Source: UBA1557 sp041675185 (GTDB taxonomy: Bacteria > Patescibacteriota > Patescibacteriia > Magasanikbacterales > UBA922). Taken from it: a stretch of DNA of 12,302 nucleotides. This document shows, piece after piece, positions 1 to 7,042 of the stretch. The DNA is taken from contig JBAYUH010000024.1 of NCBI GenBank assembly GCA_041675185.1, positions 1 through 12,302 on the forward strand. The letters run 5' to 3'. The notes below the pieces were generated by a model, which was not told the DNA's origin, did not search any database, and worked only from the letters and a program-made list of their open reading frames with translations. Both the position numbers and the translations under genes were made by a program. Each line of letters begins with the position of its first letter. Within the stretch, counting starts at the first letter, position 1.

Positions 1-1212
1 ATCTGGTGTGTTGTCAGTAGCTGAGATACGGATAGAAGAAGTAGCATCTGTCCTAGCATCAGTCAAAAAGCTAGTTACGACAGGATCAGTAGTATCTACT
101 GTAAAAGTATTAGATTCATCATAGCCATAATTATTGACTAGTTCTGAGTCGTCAGTGCGTAGACGTATTTTGAAGTCAGTAGCATTGTATTGATTGTTGT
201 AAGAGACTGTCGGAGTCCAGACTAAAGAATAGCTGCTATAAGTAGTAGTAGATATAGTATTGACAGCTACACCTACCCCAAAATCTCCAGATAGAGATGA
301 ATCACCGGCTGTAGCCCAAACTTCGTTGCCTGTGTCTGAGCAGTTGGCATTACAGTATTGGAGTTGGATTGTAACAGAACCAGGTATACTATCTACGTCG
401 CGAACATTGTAACCAACAGTTACAGTACCGTCTGATGCTTGAACAACTGTATCAGTAGTGATTGAAATTTCAGGTGTAGCATTGACAACGTAAGCAACAA
501 CAACATCTGTAAGTATAGGACTAGTAAGATAATTGTTGGTAAAAAAAGCTTGGTACTGAAACCATTGGTCATCTCCCCCAGTAATAAGAGCTGAAGGCAT
601 AGCTTGATTGCCAGTATAATCTGTAAAATATGTATCACTGGTCCCATCTGGCCCCATCCAAGATGTCCAAGTACTGTTGTCTGGACTGGTGCGTACTTGA
701 AATTTGACAATGGCTCCAGTAGAAGTAGTAGCTGACCAAGCAATATAGCCCAAAGCATTGGCAGAATCTGTAGTATTGTAAGGTGAACTAATAAGTGAGT
801 AAGTAGTATCCACCAACCATGTTATAGTAATATCATCAAGACTTGGTACATTGTCACTATTGGTTGTAGAAAGTGTAGCACGATATTGGTAATATCTCGT
901 ACCATCAAAATTTGTACTCAAACTATCTCCTTTGGCAACTTGAGTCCATACTCCGTCACTCAAATCTGACTGATTACCAGCTCGTACTTCAAAAGTAATT
1001 GAGGTGTCTGCAGGTATTGTGTCATTCCAAGTGACTGTACCAAAATTTGCAACTGACCCAAGATCGACAATAGTGGATGTAGCTGTACCACTAGCAGGAT
1101 CAGCAGCATGAGCAATAGATGGTATTGCAAAAAAAATAAAAAGAAATGCAAAAACAATTGCAAATTTTTTTATTGATAATATTTTAAAAAGGTTCTGTTT
1201 TTGTTTAAGCAT
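1..1212 (-). CDS. Secreted beta-sandwich repeat protein, C-terminus beyond window
   Basis: The minus strand is open from an ATG at 1212 to the left edge, giving 404 codons with no stop, so the C-terminus is missing. Residues 1-36 are a clear Sec signal peptide: a lysine-rich start, a hydrophobic core at about 17-31, and an AHA cleavage site before ADPASG. No lipobox cysteine is present, so it should be released or cell-wall held rather than lipidated. The mature part is rich in Thr, Ser, Asn and Asp. It looks modular: about 47-136 and 137-245 share a pattern (an FEVR/FQVR strand, then a Trp-rich turn, then YYQYRA/WFQYQA, then a closing strand). Residues 246-374 form a third Ig-like unit with a possible C287-C291 disulfide, and a fourth begins near 375 (DTTDPVVTSF). 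This resembles Ig/fibronectin-like surface modules, but I cannot name the family. Two shorter minus-strand frames inside it (420-758 and 960-1163) are shadows. Confidence 0.88.
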   Translation of the reverse strand, partial: MLKQKQNLFKILSIKKFAIVFAFLFIFFAIPSIAHAADPASGTATSTIVDLGSVANFGTVTWNDTIPADTSITFEVRAGNQSDLSDGVWTQVAKGDSLSTNFDGTRYYQYRATLSTTNSDNVPSLDDITITWLVDTTYSLISSPYNTTDSANALGYIAWSATTSTGAIVKFQVRTSPDNSTWTSWMGPDGTSDTYFTDYTGNQAMPSALITGGDDQWFQYQAFFTNNYLTSPILTDVVVAYVVNATPEISITTDTVVQASDGTVTVGYNVRDVDSIPGSVTIQLQYCNANCSDTGNEVWATAGDSSLSGDFGVGVAVNTISTTTYSSYSLVWTPTVSYNNQYNATDFKIRLRTDDSELVNNYGYDESNTFTVDTTDPVVTSFLTDARTDATSSIRISATDNTPD

Positions 1213-1234
1213 AATTATTATTTATAATATCGTT

Positions 1235-1263
1235 AGTATATCATACTTTTGTTAATTTTTTAA
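1235..1263 (-). promoter_or_regulatory. Probable extended -10 promoter for the secreted protein
   Basis: Read on the minus strand, TGA-TATACT (1243-1235) is an extended -10 element, preceded at 17 bases by a weak -35 TTAAAA (1263-1258). Transcription would begin near 1228, leaving a leader of about 16 bases. A competing site further upstream, TTGTTA (1309-1304) and TATAAT (1285-1280) with an 18-base spacer, is also plausible. Confidence 0.5.
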
Positions 1264-1328
1264 TTTTAGACTGTGTATAATTATATTTTTATCGTATACC
1301 TTATAACAAAACAGAAAAAACAAGTCGT

Positions 1329-1347
1329 AAAAAACAAAAATATTTTG
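1329..1347 (-). terminator. Weak candidate terminator after the AI-2E permease gene
   Basis: On the minus strand, a 5-base-pair CAAAA/TTTTG stem (1347-1335) is followed directly by six T (1334-1329). It sits seven bases after the permease stop codon. The stem is short and almost all A-T, so termination would be inefficient at best. Confidence 0.28.
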
Positions 1348-1353
1348 ATTATC

Positions 1354-2421
1354 TTAATTTTTGTCTAAATCTTTTTTATAATAAAATTCATAGATAGACA
1401 CAGCAGACAAATAAAGAGCCACAAGTACTGGACCAATTACAAACCCTGATACACCAAACAAAAGTAGTCCACCAATAGTACTAAAAAAAACTAATAGAGG
1501 ATGCATCTGTATATCTTTACCAATAAGTGGTGGACGTAAAAAATTATCCACAAAACTAATAACCAATGCACCAACAGTCAAGACAATCGCTTGCCAAACA
1601 TTTCCCAAAACCAACATAATAATAGCAGCTGGAAGCAAAATTATAGAAGTACCAATAGCTGGAATAATAGCAATCAACACCATAATAACTCCCCAAACAA
1701 AAGCACCTTTGATACCAGTAATCCAAAAAAGTGCACCACTCAAAATACCTTGAATACCTCCGACTATCAAAGTACTTTTCAAAGTAGAACGTATAGTAGA
1801 AGTAAACTTTTGGTATAATTCCAATTCGTAGTTATCGTCAAGTGGGGATATTTTTTTGAACCAATTCAATAATTTGTCACCATCTTTGAACAAATAATAC
1901 AAAGTATACAACATGACAAATAAAGTAAATACAAAACTAAGAGAATTTTGGGTAATATTTTTTACACTATTAAAAAGTGCACCACTAATCCATCTAGTAG
2001 CTTGCGTAGCATAATTAGTCCAATCATTTCGGATACTATTTATATAAGGAGCAAGTGAAGTTTTTTCAAGCCAAGTCGAGACTTGTTCAGGATGCTGAAA
2101 CAAATTGCTTTGGGAAACATCACTATAAAGTGACAAAGATCTACTAATAAGCAAAATAGACAAAATTGCCAAAGGTATAAAAATAATAAAAAAAGAAGTA
2201 AATACTGCCAAAAAAGAGCTAAAACCTTTATGTTTGAAAAGTTTCAAAAATCTTTGATATAAAGGATAAAAAATTATTGCGATTACCACTGCCCAAAAAA
2301 TTTGATAAATAAAAGGTCTAAACAAATAGAGAATAGCCAAAGTCAAAATACTAATAAGTCCCAAAAAGAAAAAAAATTTCATTTTACCAAAACTTGGTTT
2401 ATTTGTTTTACTAGAAAGCAT
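1354..2421 (-). CDS. AI-2E family transporter (PF01594, formerly UPF0118/PerM type)
   Basis: This is an integral membrane protein of 355 residues, the usual length for the family. Hydrophobic segments lie at about 15-35, 38-58, 70-94, 158-178, 215-268 (two or three spans), 273-291 and 306-345, with a long soluble stretch at about 95-157. The C-terminal signature LRPPLIGKDIQMHPLL (295-310), followed by FGVSGFVIGP (322-331), is the family hallmark. Members have been linked to autoinducer-2 export, proton/sodium exchange and other permease roles, so the substrate cannot be inferred here. The start is ATG at 2421, with no Shine-Dalgarno sequence upstream. It lies 51 bases downstream of the pseudouridine synthase gene on the same strand, and could be read from that promoter or from the extended -10 at 2452-2460. 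Confidence 0.93.
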   Translation of the reverse strand: MLSSKTNKPSFGKMKFFFFLGLISILTLAILYLFRPFIYQIFWAVVIAIIFYPLYQRFLKLFKHKGFSSFLAVFTSFFIIFIPLAILSILLISRSLSLYSDVSQSNLFQHPEQVSTWLEKTSLAPYINSIRNDWTNYATQATRWISGALFNSVKNITQNSLSFVFTLFVMLYTLYYLFKDGDKLLNWFKKISPLDDNYELELYQKFTSTIRSTLKSTLIVGGIQGILSGALFWITGIKGAFVWGVIMVLIAIIPAIGTSIILLPAAIIMLVLGNVWQAIVLTVGALVISFVDNFLRPPLIGKDIQMHPLLVFFSTIGGLLLFGVSGFVIGPVLVALYLSAVSIYEFYYKKDLDKN

Positions 2422-2451
2422 AAATATTTTTATAAAAAATTATATATGATT

Positions 2452-2460
2452 AGTATAACA
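2452..2460 (-). promoter_or_regulatory. Extended -10 element before the AI-2E permease gene
   Basis: TGT-TATACT on the minus strand (2460-2452) fits an extended -10, with transcription expected near 2445 and a leader of about 23 bases. No good -35 is visible at 16-17 bases, where the upstream gene's stop codon lies, so it may be a weak internal promoter of a two-gene unit. Confidence 0.4.
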
Positions 2461-2472
2461 CAATTTTGTTTT

Positions 2473-3222
2473 TTAGACTATTTTATCTTTGGTTACAAAC
2501 TTCCATTTACCAACTGGCATTACACCCAACGTGAGTTTATTTATCCTGCTACGTCGCAAAGTCATAACCCGATAACCAATATTTCCAAACATTTTTCTGA
2601 TTTGTCGATTTTTTCCTTCTGTCAAAATCGCTGTAACAATAGTTGTACGTCCTTTTTTGAATTCTTTGACAATCTGTATTCCTTTTACATAATCATCAGT
2701 AATTTTCATACCTGTGGTAAGTATTTTTCTAGCGTCATTGGTAAGGAATCCATCAATTGTAATTTCGTATTCTTTTTCATGTTCATACCTAGGATGAGTA
2801 AGTTCGTTTGTTATCTCACCATCATTGGTCAGAAGTACTAATCCTTCTGAGTCTTTGTCGAGACGTCCGACAGGATAAACACGTGTTTGCAATTTTCTAC
2901 CTTTTGATAGACAATTGTTGTCTGTCAAAAGATCTAACACTGAGGCACCTTGTTCATTGGAAGCACTGGTAATAAAACCAACAGGTTTGTTGAGAGCAAT
3001 ATAAATGTATTTATCATCTGAATAATCTGTATTATTTTTTGGAACGAAATATTTTTTTGATAAGACTTCCACTTTGTCTTTCTCTGGATCTATTTTTACG
3101 CCCATTTCAGTGACTAATACACCATTCACTTTTACTTTTTTAGCCAAAATAAGTTCTTCGGCCTTACGGCGAGAACATATTCCAATATTAGACATGTGTT
3201 TTTGAAGACGAATCAATTCCAT
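2473..3222 (-). CDS. rRNA pseudouridine synthase, RsuA/RluB/RluE/RluF family
   Basis: It isomerises a uridine in ribosomal RNA to pseudouridine. An N-terminal S4 RNA-binding domain (RLQKHMSNIGICSRRKAEE, about residues 5-45) precedes the catalytic domain. The motif YPVGRLDKDSEGLVLLTNDG holds the catalytic Asp of GRLD (residue 122 from the chosen start), and EGKNRQIRKMF near 203-213 is the third family motif. The layout and 249-residue length match RluB-like enzymes of large-subunit rRNA, but RsuA or RluE/F specificity cannot be excluded. I chose ATG at 3222 over the GTG at 3231, which would add only three residues; family members usually begin just before RLQK. Between LDLL and TRVYPVGRLD there is a small extra segment whose DNA forms an inverted repeat. 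Its own strong promoter lies at 3258-3285. Confidence 0.93.
   Translation of the reverse strand: MELIRLQKHMSNIGICSRRKAEELILAKKVKVNGVLVTEMGVKIDPEKDKVEVLSKKYFVPKNNTDYSDDKYIYIALNKPVGFITSASNEQGASVLDLLTDNNCLSKGRKLQTRVYPVGRLDKDSEGLVLLTNDGEITNELTHPRYEHEKEYEITIDGFLTNDARKILTTGMKITDDYVKGIQIVKEFKKGRTTIVTAILTEGKNRQIRKMFGNIGYRVMTLRRSRINKLTLGVMPVGKWKFVTKDKIV
2901..2931. repeat. 31-base inverted repeat inside the pseudouridine synthase gene
   Basis: Arms CTTTTGA/TCAAAAG (2901-2907 and 2925-2931) and AGACAA/TTGTCT (2909-2914 and 2918-2923) flank a three-base loop, with one mispaired position between them (2908/2924). It falls in the coding segment linking the S4 and catalytic regions. A role is unknown. Confidence 0.55.
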
Positions 3223-3257
3223 AAAATTCACTGTTTAGATAGTTCATTTGAGTACTT

Positions 3258-3285
3258 AGTATAGCAAAAAACAAGCTTTTGTCAA
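3258..3285 (-). promoter_or_regulatory. Strong sigma-70 promoter for the pseudouridine synthase gene
   Basis: On the minus strand, a perfect -35 TTGACA (3285-3280), a 16-base spacer ending in TGC, and -10 TATACT (3263-3258) give a near-consensus promoter with an extended -10. Transcription should start near 3251, about 28 bases before the ATG at 3222. Confidence 0.85.
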
Positions 3286-3305
3286 TTTTGTTTATTTTTC
3301 AAACA

Positions 3306-3335
3306 AAAAAGATTTTTTGTATAAAAAATCTTTTT
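3306..3335 (-). terminator. Intrinsic terminator after the coiled-coil gene
   Basis: A perfect 13-base-pair hairpin (arms 3306-3318 and 3323-3335, four-base loop) lies 27 bases after the stop at 3363. On the minus strand the descending arm ends in a T run. The stem is mostly A-T and symmetrical, but only the minus strand has a gene ending here. It also insulates the next promoter at 3258-3285. Confidence 0.65.
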
Positions 3336-3362
3336 GTCTTGTTAAAAAATTTTGAATCTAAA

Positions 3363-3857
3363 TTATTTTGAGTCAGAAGGAACTGGTGGAGGAGTATTTT
3401 TTCCTTCTCTACTTGCTTCCAATAACTTTTTTCTTGCTTCTCTTTCTTCCGCTAACTTTTTCAATCCTTCAATTTCTTTTTCTCGTCTTAATGTTTCTGC
3501 GTCACTTCTTTTAATTGATTCGGCAATAGATATTGCTTTTTTTATTTTTCTACCTTCTAAATCGGAAACATCTTGAATCATTTCTATTCCTTTTTCTATT
3601 GTTTTCTCACCTTCTTGTTTTCTTTGTTCATATTTTGCAAATTTTGAAAAAATTTTTTCTGAATTGTTAACGTACCCATCATCAATATTAGTTGATTTAG
3701 CTTTGATTTCAGTGGTTTTACTTTCTGCTTGTTTTAAAATTGCAGCATCAGATAGAGCCCTGATCTCTTTTTCTCTTTCTGTAAATTTATCAAACGGTTC
3801 TGCCGTTTGAGCAGTATTATTTAATAAAGCTTCCATATCTTTTCTTGGATTTTCCAT
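3363..3857 (-). CDS. Unrecognised charged coiled-coil protein, 164 residues
   Basis: I do not recognise a family. The product is soluble, with no signal peptide, membrane span or cysteine. It is very rich in Lys, Glu and Ala. Residues from about 20 to 150 are mostly predicted helix, with heptad-like spacing of Ile/Leu between charged residues (for example EGLKKLAEEREARKKLLEAS near the C-terminus), so a coiled coil is likely. The tail is short and disordered (GKNTPPPVPSDSK). The start is ATG at 3857, without a Shine-Dalgarno sequence. It forms its own transcription unit, with a near-consensus promoter at 3892-3920 and a hairpin terminator at 3306-3335. A 7-base-pair inverted repeat (3791-3797 and 3803-3809) lies within its first 70 bases of coding sequence. 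The dedicated strong promoter argues for a real, probably well-expressed gene. A structural or nucleoid-type role would be speculation. Confidence 0.8.
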   Translation of the reverse strand: MENPRKDMEALLNNTAQTAEPFDKFTEREKEIRALSDAAILKQAESKTTEIKAKSTNIDDGYVNNSEKIFSKFAKYEQRKQEGEKTIEKGIEMIQDVSDLEGRKIKKAISIAESIKRSDAETLRREKEIEGLKKLAEEREARKKLLEASREGKNTPPPVPSDSK

Positions 3858-3891
3858 ATTTTTTGGATTAAAAAATCAAATTTATACATAT

Positions 3892-3920
3892 ATAATAGCA
3901 CAAAAAACACCTTTTGTCAA
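3892..3920 (-). promoter_or_regulatory. Strong sigma-70 promoter for the coiled-coil gene
   Basis: On the minus strand, TTGACA (3920-3915), a 17-base spacer ending TGC, and TATTAT (3897-3892) form a consensus promoter with an extended -10. Transcription should begin near 3885, about 28 bases before the ATG. Its spacer closely resembles that of the 3258-3285 promoter (AAAG, then a T run, then TG). Confidence 0.85.
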
Positions 3921-3939
3921 CTTTGATACTATTTTAGTA

Positions 3940-3967
3940 TTGATTATTTACCAAAATTAAGTATAAT
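3940..3967 (+). promoter_or_regulatory. Promoter of the miaB-miaA-sanA unit
   Basis: TTGATT (3940-3945), a 16-base spacer and a perfect TATAAT (3962-3967) precede miaB. Transcription would begin near 3974, giving a leader of about 27 bases. It is back to back with the minus-strand promoter at 3892-3920, so this 143-base gap is a divergent control region. Confidence 0.7.
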
Positions 3968-3971
3968 AACC

Positions 3972-3995
3972 ACAAATACAAATACAAATTCAAAT
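3972..3995 (+). repeat. ACAAAT hexamer repeat in the miaB leader
   Basis: Three exact ACAAAT units (3972-3989) and a fourth with one change, TCAAAT (3990-3995), make up nearly all of the predicted miaB 5' leader. The stretch contains no G, so it should be unstructured, which fits initiation without a Shine-Dalgarno sequence. Confidence 0.75.
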
Positions 3996-4000
3996 TTTAT

Positions 4001-5344
4001 ATGAACTCAAAAATCCAAACTTCTAATTACAAATACCATATCATCACCTTTGGTTGTCAAATGAACAAAAATGATTCAGAGCGTATTGAATCTATTTTTG
4101 AATCTATGGATATGACCGCGACTGACAAACCAGAAGATGCTGATGTAATACTGATGAATAGTTGCTCTATTCGTGAATCTGCTGAAGATCGTATTTATAG
4201 TTTTAGTCATGAATTTGCCAAATTAAAAGAAAAAAAACCAAATCTTATAGTAGCTGTCACTGGCTGTATGCCTGGACGTGACACAGATGGAAAACTCAAA
4301 AAAAGATTGAAAGCTGTAGACTTATTTTTTCCTACCAAAGACGTCATTATGTTGCCAAAATGGCTAAGTGAACTCAATCCAAATTTTAGATCTATTGACC
4401 TAGAAAAAGATTATCTTAGTGTAAAACCACATAACAAATCTAATTTCCAAGCTTTTGTAACTATTCAGACTGGTTGTAACCAATTCTGTACTTATTGCGT
4501 AGTACCTTATGCTAGAGGTATGGAAATAAATAGACCACTGCAAGATATTTTGGAAGAAGTAAATACTTTGGTAAATAATGGCTGTTTAGAAATTACACTA
4601 CTTGGTCAAATAGTCAATCATTGGATTGCCAAAAAAGATGATAAATTTAGCAAAGAAAATCCTTACAAACAAAATGATTTTGCTAAATTATTATGGGAAC
4701 TAAACCAAATAAAAGGATTGGAAAGAATACATTGGACTGCGCCACACCCAATACACATGGATGATGAAGTAATTGATGCTTTGACATTACCAAAACAACT
4801 AAACTTTATTCATTTGCCTGTACAATCTGGTAGTAGCAAAATTCTAAAAAAAATGAATCGCAAACATACTCGTGAATTGTATTTGGAAAAAATAAAAAAA
4901 ATCCGTGCAAAAAAACCAGATATTGCTATTGGCACAGATATTATTATCGGATTTTGTGATGAGACAGATGAAGACTTTGCCGAAACAATGTCGCTTTATA
5001 AAGAATGTGATTTTGATATTGCCTACACAGCAAAGTATTCCAATCGTTCTGGCACACTAGCTGACAAAATTTTTCCTGATAATATCACCCAAGATGAAAA
5101 AAAACGTCGTTGGTTTGAGTTACAACAACTAATGGAAAATACTGTATTGGATAAAAACAAAACATATTTAAACAAAACTGTATCAGTATTAGTAGATACT
5201 TTCAAAAATGGTATGTGTGGTGGTAATTCTCGTGAAATGAAAAGAGTAAATTTTCCAGGTAGCCAAGAATTGGTCGGAAAAATAGTCAACATAGCTATTA
5301 TTGAAGCTGGGCACTGGATTTTGTGTGGCAAAATGCTATACTAA
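4001..5344 (+). CDS. miaB: tRNA-2-methylthio-N6-dimethylallyladenosine synthase MiaB
   Basis: This radical-SAM methylthiotransferase adds a methylthio group to i6A37 of tRNA, giving ms2i6A. The 447-residue length and domain order are typical. The N-terminal methylthiotransferase domain has cluster cysteines C19 (FGCQMN), C55 (NSCSIRESAEDR) and C89 (TGCMPGRD). The radical-SAM CxxxCxxC is C159-C163-C166 (GCNQFCTYCVVPYARG), and a TRAM domain occupies about 383-445. The HLPVQSGS motif is at 271-278. Some normally strong positions differ: FCDET at 318-322 where FPGET is usual, LLGQIVN where LLGQNVN is usual, and NRP after the RGME turn where SR is usual. All six cluster cysteines are intact, so activity is expected. 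RimO or MtaB is less likely because the NSCSIRESAEDR motif is MiaB-like. miaA, which makes its substrate, follows 25 bases downstream. Confidence 0.95.
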   Translation: MNSKIQTSNYKYHIITFGCQMNKNDSERIESIFESMDMTATDKPEDADVILMNSCSIRESAEDRIYSFSHEFAKLKEKKPNLIVAVTGCMPGRDTDGKLKKRLKAVDLFFPTKDVIMLPKWLSELNPNFRSIDLEKDYLSVKPHNKSNFQAFVTIQTGCNQFCTYCVVPYARGMEINRPLQDILEEVNTLVNNGCLEITLLGQIVNHWIAKKDDKFSKENPYKQNDFAKLLWELNQIKGLERIHWTAPHPIHMDDEVIDALTLPKQLNFIHLPVQSGSSKILKKMNRKHTRELYLEKIKKIRAKKPDIAIGTDIIIGFCDETDEDFAETMSLYKECDFDIAYTAKYSNRSGTLADKIFPDNITQDEKKRRWFELQQLMENTVLDKNKTYLNKTVSVLVDTFKNGMCGGNSREMKRVNFPGSQELVGKIVNIAIIEAGHWILCGKMLY

Positions 5345-5369
5345 GTTTAATTGTTAATCAACATATAAC

Positions 5370-6320
5370 GTGACCAATCAACACAATGAAAATAAACAAC
5401 TACCAAAGTTGATAGTAATCTTGGGCCAAACAGCTAGTGGCAAAACTGACTGGAGTTTGTATTTGGCAAAAAAATTTAGTGGTGAAATCATTTCTGCTGA
5501 CTCACGACAAATCTTCAAAAAAATGGATATAGGTACTGCCAAAACTCTTGGTGAATGGCGACGAGAAGGTTTCAAAAAAACTTATTACGTCAATGACATT
5601 GCTCACTACTTGATAGATTTTCTAGATCCGGGAAAATATTTTACTTCAGCAGAATTCCATGATCAATCTATCAAATATGCCAAATTGATACATAGAAAAA
5701 ACAAAACTCCTTTTGTTGTAGGTGGTACTGGATTATATATCCAAGCTTTGGTGGATAATTTCAAAATGCCAAGAATAGCTCCAAACAAAAAATTACGTCG
5801 AAGCTTCGAAGAAAAAAGTATTGAAGATTTGTTAGAATGGCTAAAACAAGTAGATCCAATCTCTGCTGAAATTATAGATGTGAAAAACAAAAGACGTTTA
5901 ATACGCGCTTTAGAAGTAAGTATCCTCAGTGGTGAACCTTTTTCTTCACAACAAAAAATGGGAGAACCATTGTTCAACATTTTACAAATTGGTATAAAAA
6001 TAGAAAAAGAAGATTTGCACAAAAATATAGAAAAAAGAATAGATGAAATGGTCAATCAAGGAATTGTAAATGAGATAAAATGTCTACTCAAACAAAGTTA
6101 CAGTTGGGATCTACCAAGCATGAGTGGTGTTGGTTATCGACAATTCCGTGAACATTTGGAAGGTAAAGAAAGTCTAGAACAAGCTTTGGAAAAATTGAAA
6201 CAAGAAACCAAACATTTTGCCAAAAAACAATTGACTTGGTTCAAAAGAGATTCTAGAATACATTGGACAAGAACAGTAGAGGAAGCAGAAGAGTTGATTG
6301 TTAAATTCCTAAAGGATTAG
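5370..6320 (+). CDS. miaA: tRNA dimethylallyltransferase MiaA
   Basis: It transfers the dimethylallyl group from DMAPP to N6 of A37 in tRNAs reading UNN codons, the step before MiaB. It has 316 residues, the normal size. The P-loop is GQTASGKT (19-26), then DSRQIFKKMDIGTAK (44-58) with the catalytic Asp, HYLIDFLDP (79-87), VVGGTGLY (116-123), RRLIRALEV (175-183), SGVGYRQ (252-258) and the C-terminal KHFAKKQLTWFKRD (281-294). The start is GTG at 5370; no in-frame ATG lies between it and the P-loop, and the leader up to KLIVILG has ordinary length. The 25-base gap after miaB, with no promoter or terminator in it, indicates co-transcription, a natural pairing of consecutive steps in one tRNA modification. 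Confidence 0.96.
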   Translation: MTNQHNENKQLPKLIVILGQTASGKTDWSLYLAKKFSGEIISADSRQIFKKMDIGTAKTLGEWRREGFKKTYYVNDIAHYLIDFLDPGKYFTSAEFHDQSIKYAKLIHRKNKTPFVVGGTGLYIQALVDNFKMPRIAPNKKLRRSFEEKSIEDLLEWLKQVDPISAEIIDVKNKRRLIRALEVSILSGEPFSSQQKMGEPLFNILQIGIKIEKEDLHKNIEKRIDEMVNQGIVNEIKCLLKQSYSWDLPSMSGVGYRQFREHLEGKESLEQALEKLKQETKHFAKKQLTWFKRDSRIHWTRTVEEAEELIVKFLKD

Positions 6321-6382
6321 AAGATTCAAAATACCTTTTGAGCATTTCAAGATTTTCAAGAATATGCTTCTATTATAGAACT

Positions 6383-7042
6383 ATGAAAAAAATCTTCAAA
6401 AAAATTCTGTTATCTTTTTTGATACTTATATTACTGACAATATTTAGCATAATCATCACTGACAAAATAGTAGAAAAAAATACTGAAAACAAAACCTATA
6501 ATTCCCTAGCAGATATTCCCCATAATAAAGTCGGCTTACTTCTTGGTACGAGCAAATTTCTAGTAGATGGTAGAGTAAATGCTTACTATAGTTATAGGAT
6601 TGAAGCTACAAAAAAACTTTTTGAAGCCAAAAAAATTGATTTTGTTTTGGTCAGCGGTGACAATGGTACCATAAGTTATGATGAACCAACAGTCATAAAA
6701 AAAGATTTGCTTGAAAGTGGAATTCCTACTTCCAGCATATTTCTTGACTATGCTGGATTTCGCACCCTTGATTCTATTGTAAGGAGCAAAGAAATATTTG
6801 GACAAAATAGTATTACAGTCATCTCACAAAAATTCCACAATGAACGCGCTATATTTATTGCCGAGAAAAAGGGAATAGAGGCCATAGGCTACAATGCTCA
6901 AGATGTAAGTACTTATTTTGGTTTAAAAACCCAACTGCGAGAAAAACTAGCTAGACTAAAAATGATGTTTGATTTACTTTTTCATACCCAGCCAAAATTT
7001 TTTGGAGAAAAATTGAGATTAAATAAAAATATACCTTTATAA
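6383..7042 (+). CDS. sanA: SanA-like membrane-anchored protein (DUF218/YdcF-SanA family)
   Basis: The protein has a single N-terminal membrane anchor (about residues 8-26, after MKKIFKK) and an extracytoplasmic DUF218 domain. It matches E. coli SanA closely in motif order: GLLLGTSKFLVDGRVNAYY (51-69), LVSGDNGTISYDEP (89-102), LDYAGFRTLDSIVRS (121-135), VISQKFHNERAIFIA (146-160) and a C-terminal QPKFFGEKL. SanA affects envelope permeability and vancomycin exclusion at high temperature; its biochemical activity is not established. I chose ATG at 6383 (219 residues) over a TTG at 6338, because the ATG begins exactly at the positively charged start of the anchor. It lies 62 bases after miaA, probably the last gene of that operon. 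A TATTAT at 6371-6376 could give an almost leaderless internal transcript, though no -35 is visible. Confidence 0.9.
   Translation: MKKIFKKILLSFLILILLTIFSIIITDKIVEKNTENKTYNSLADIPHNKVGLLLGTSKFLVDGRVNAYYSYRIEATKKLFEAKKIDFVLVSGDNGTISYDEPTVIKKDLLESGIPTSSIFLDYAGFRTLDSIVRSKEIFGQNSITVISQKFHNERAIFIAEKKGIEAIGYNAQDVSTYFGLKTQLREKLARLKMMFDLLFHTQPKFFGEKLRLNKNIPL

Noticed and set aside
420..1163. Two minus-strand reading frames, 112 and 67 codons, with leucine-rich products
   Set aside because: They lie in another frame of the longer open gene at 1-1212, whose product has a signal peptide and repeat modules; their composition is a frame-shift artefact of that sequence.
2302..2841. A 179-codon plus-strand frame opposite the permease and pseudouridine synthase genes
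   Set aside because: It overlaps two well-supported genes antisense and its product is low-complexity with no motifs.
3972..3995. CRISPR-like short repeats
   Set aside because: Contiguous hexamers without spacers are a simple tandem repeat; no repeat-spacer array or cas gene is present.
5023..6055. Antisense frames opposite miaB and miaA
   Set aside because: They are shadows of strongly conserved genes with no recognisable product.
6338..6382. TTG start extending the SanA-like protein by 15 residues
   Set aside because: The extra residues precede the MKKIFKK membrane-anchor start and have no family counterpart; ATG at 6383 fits better.
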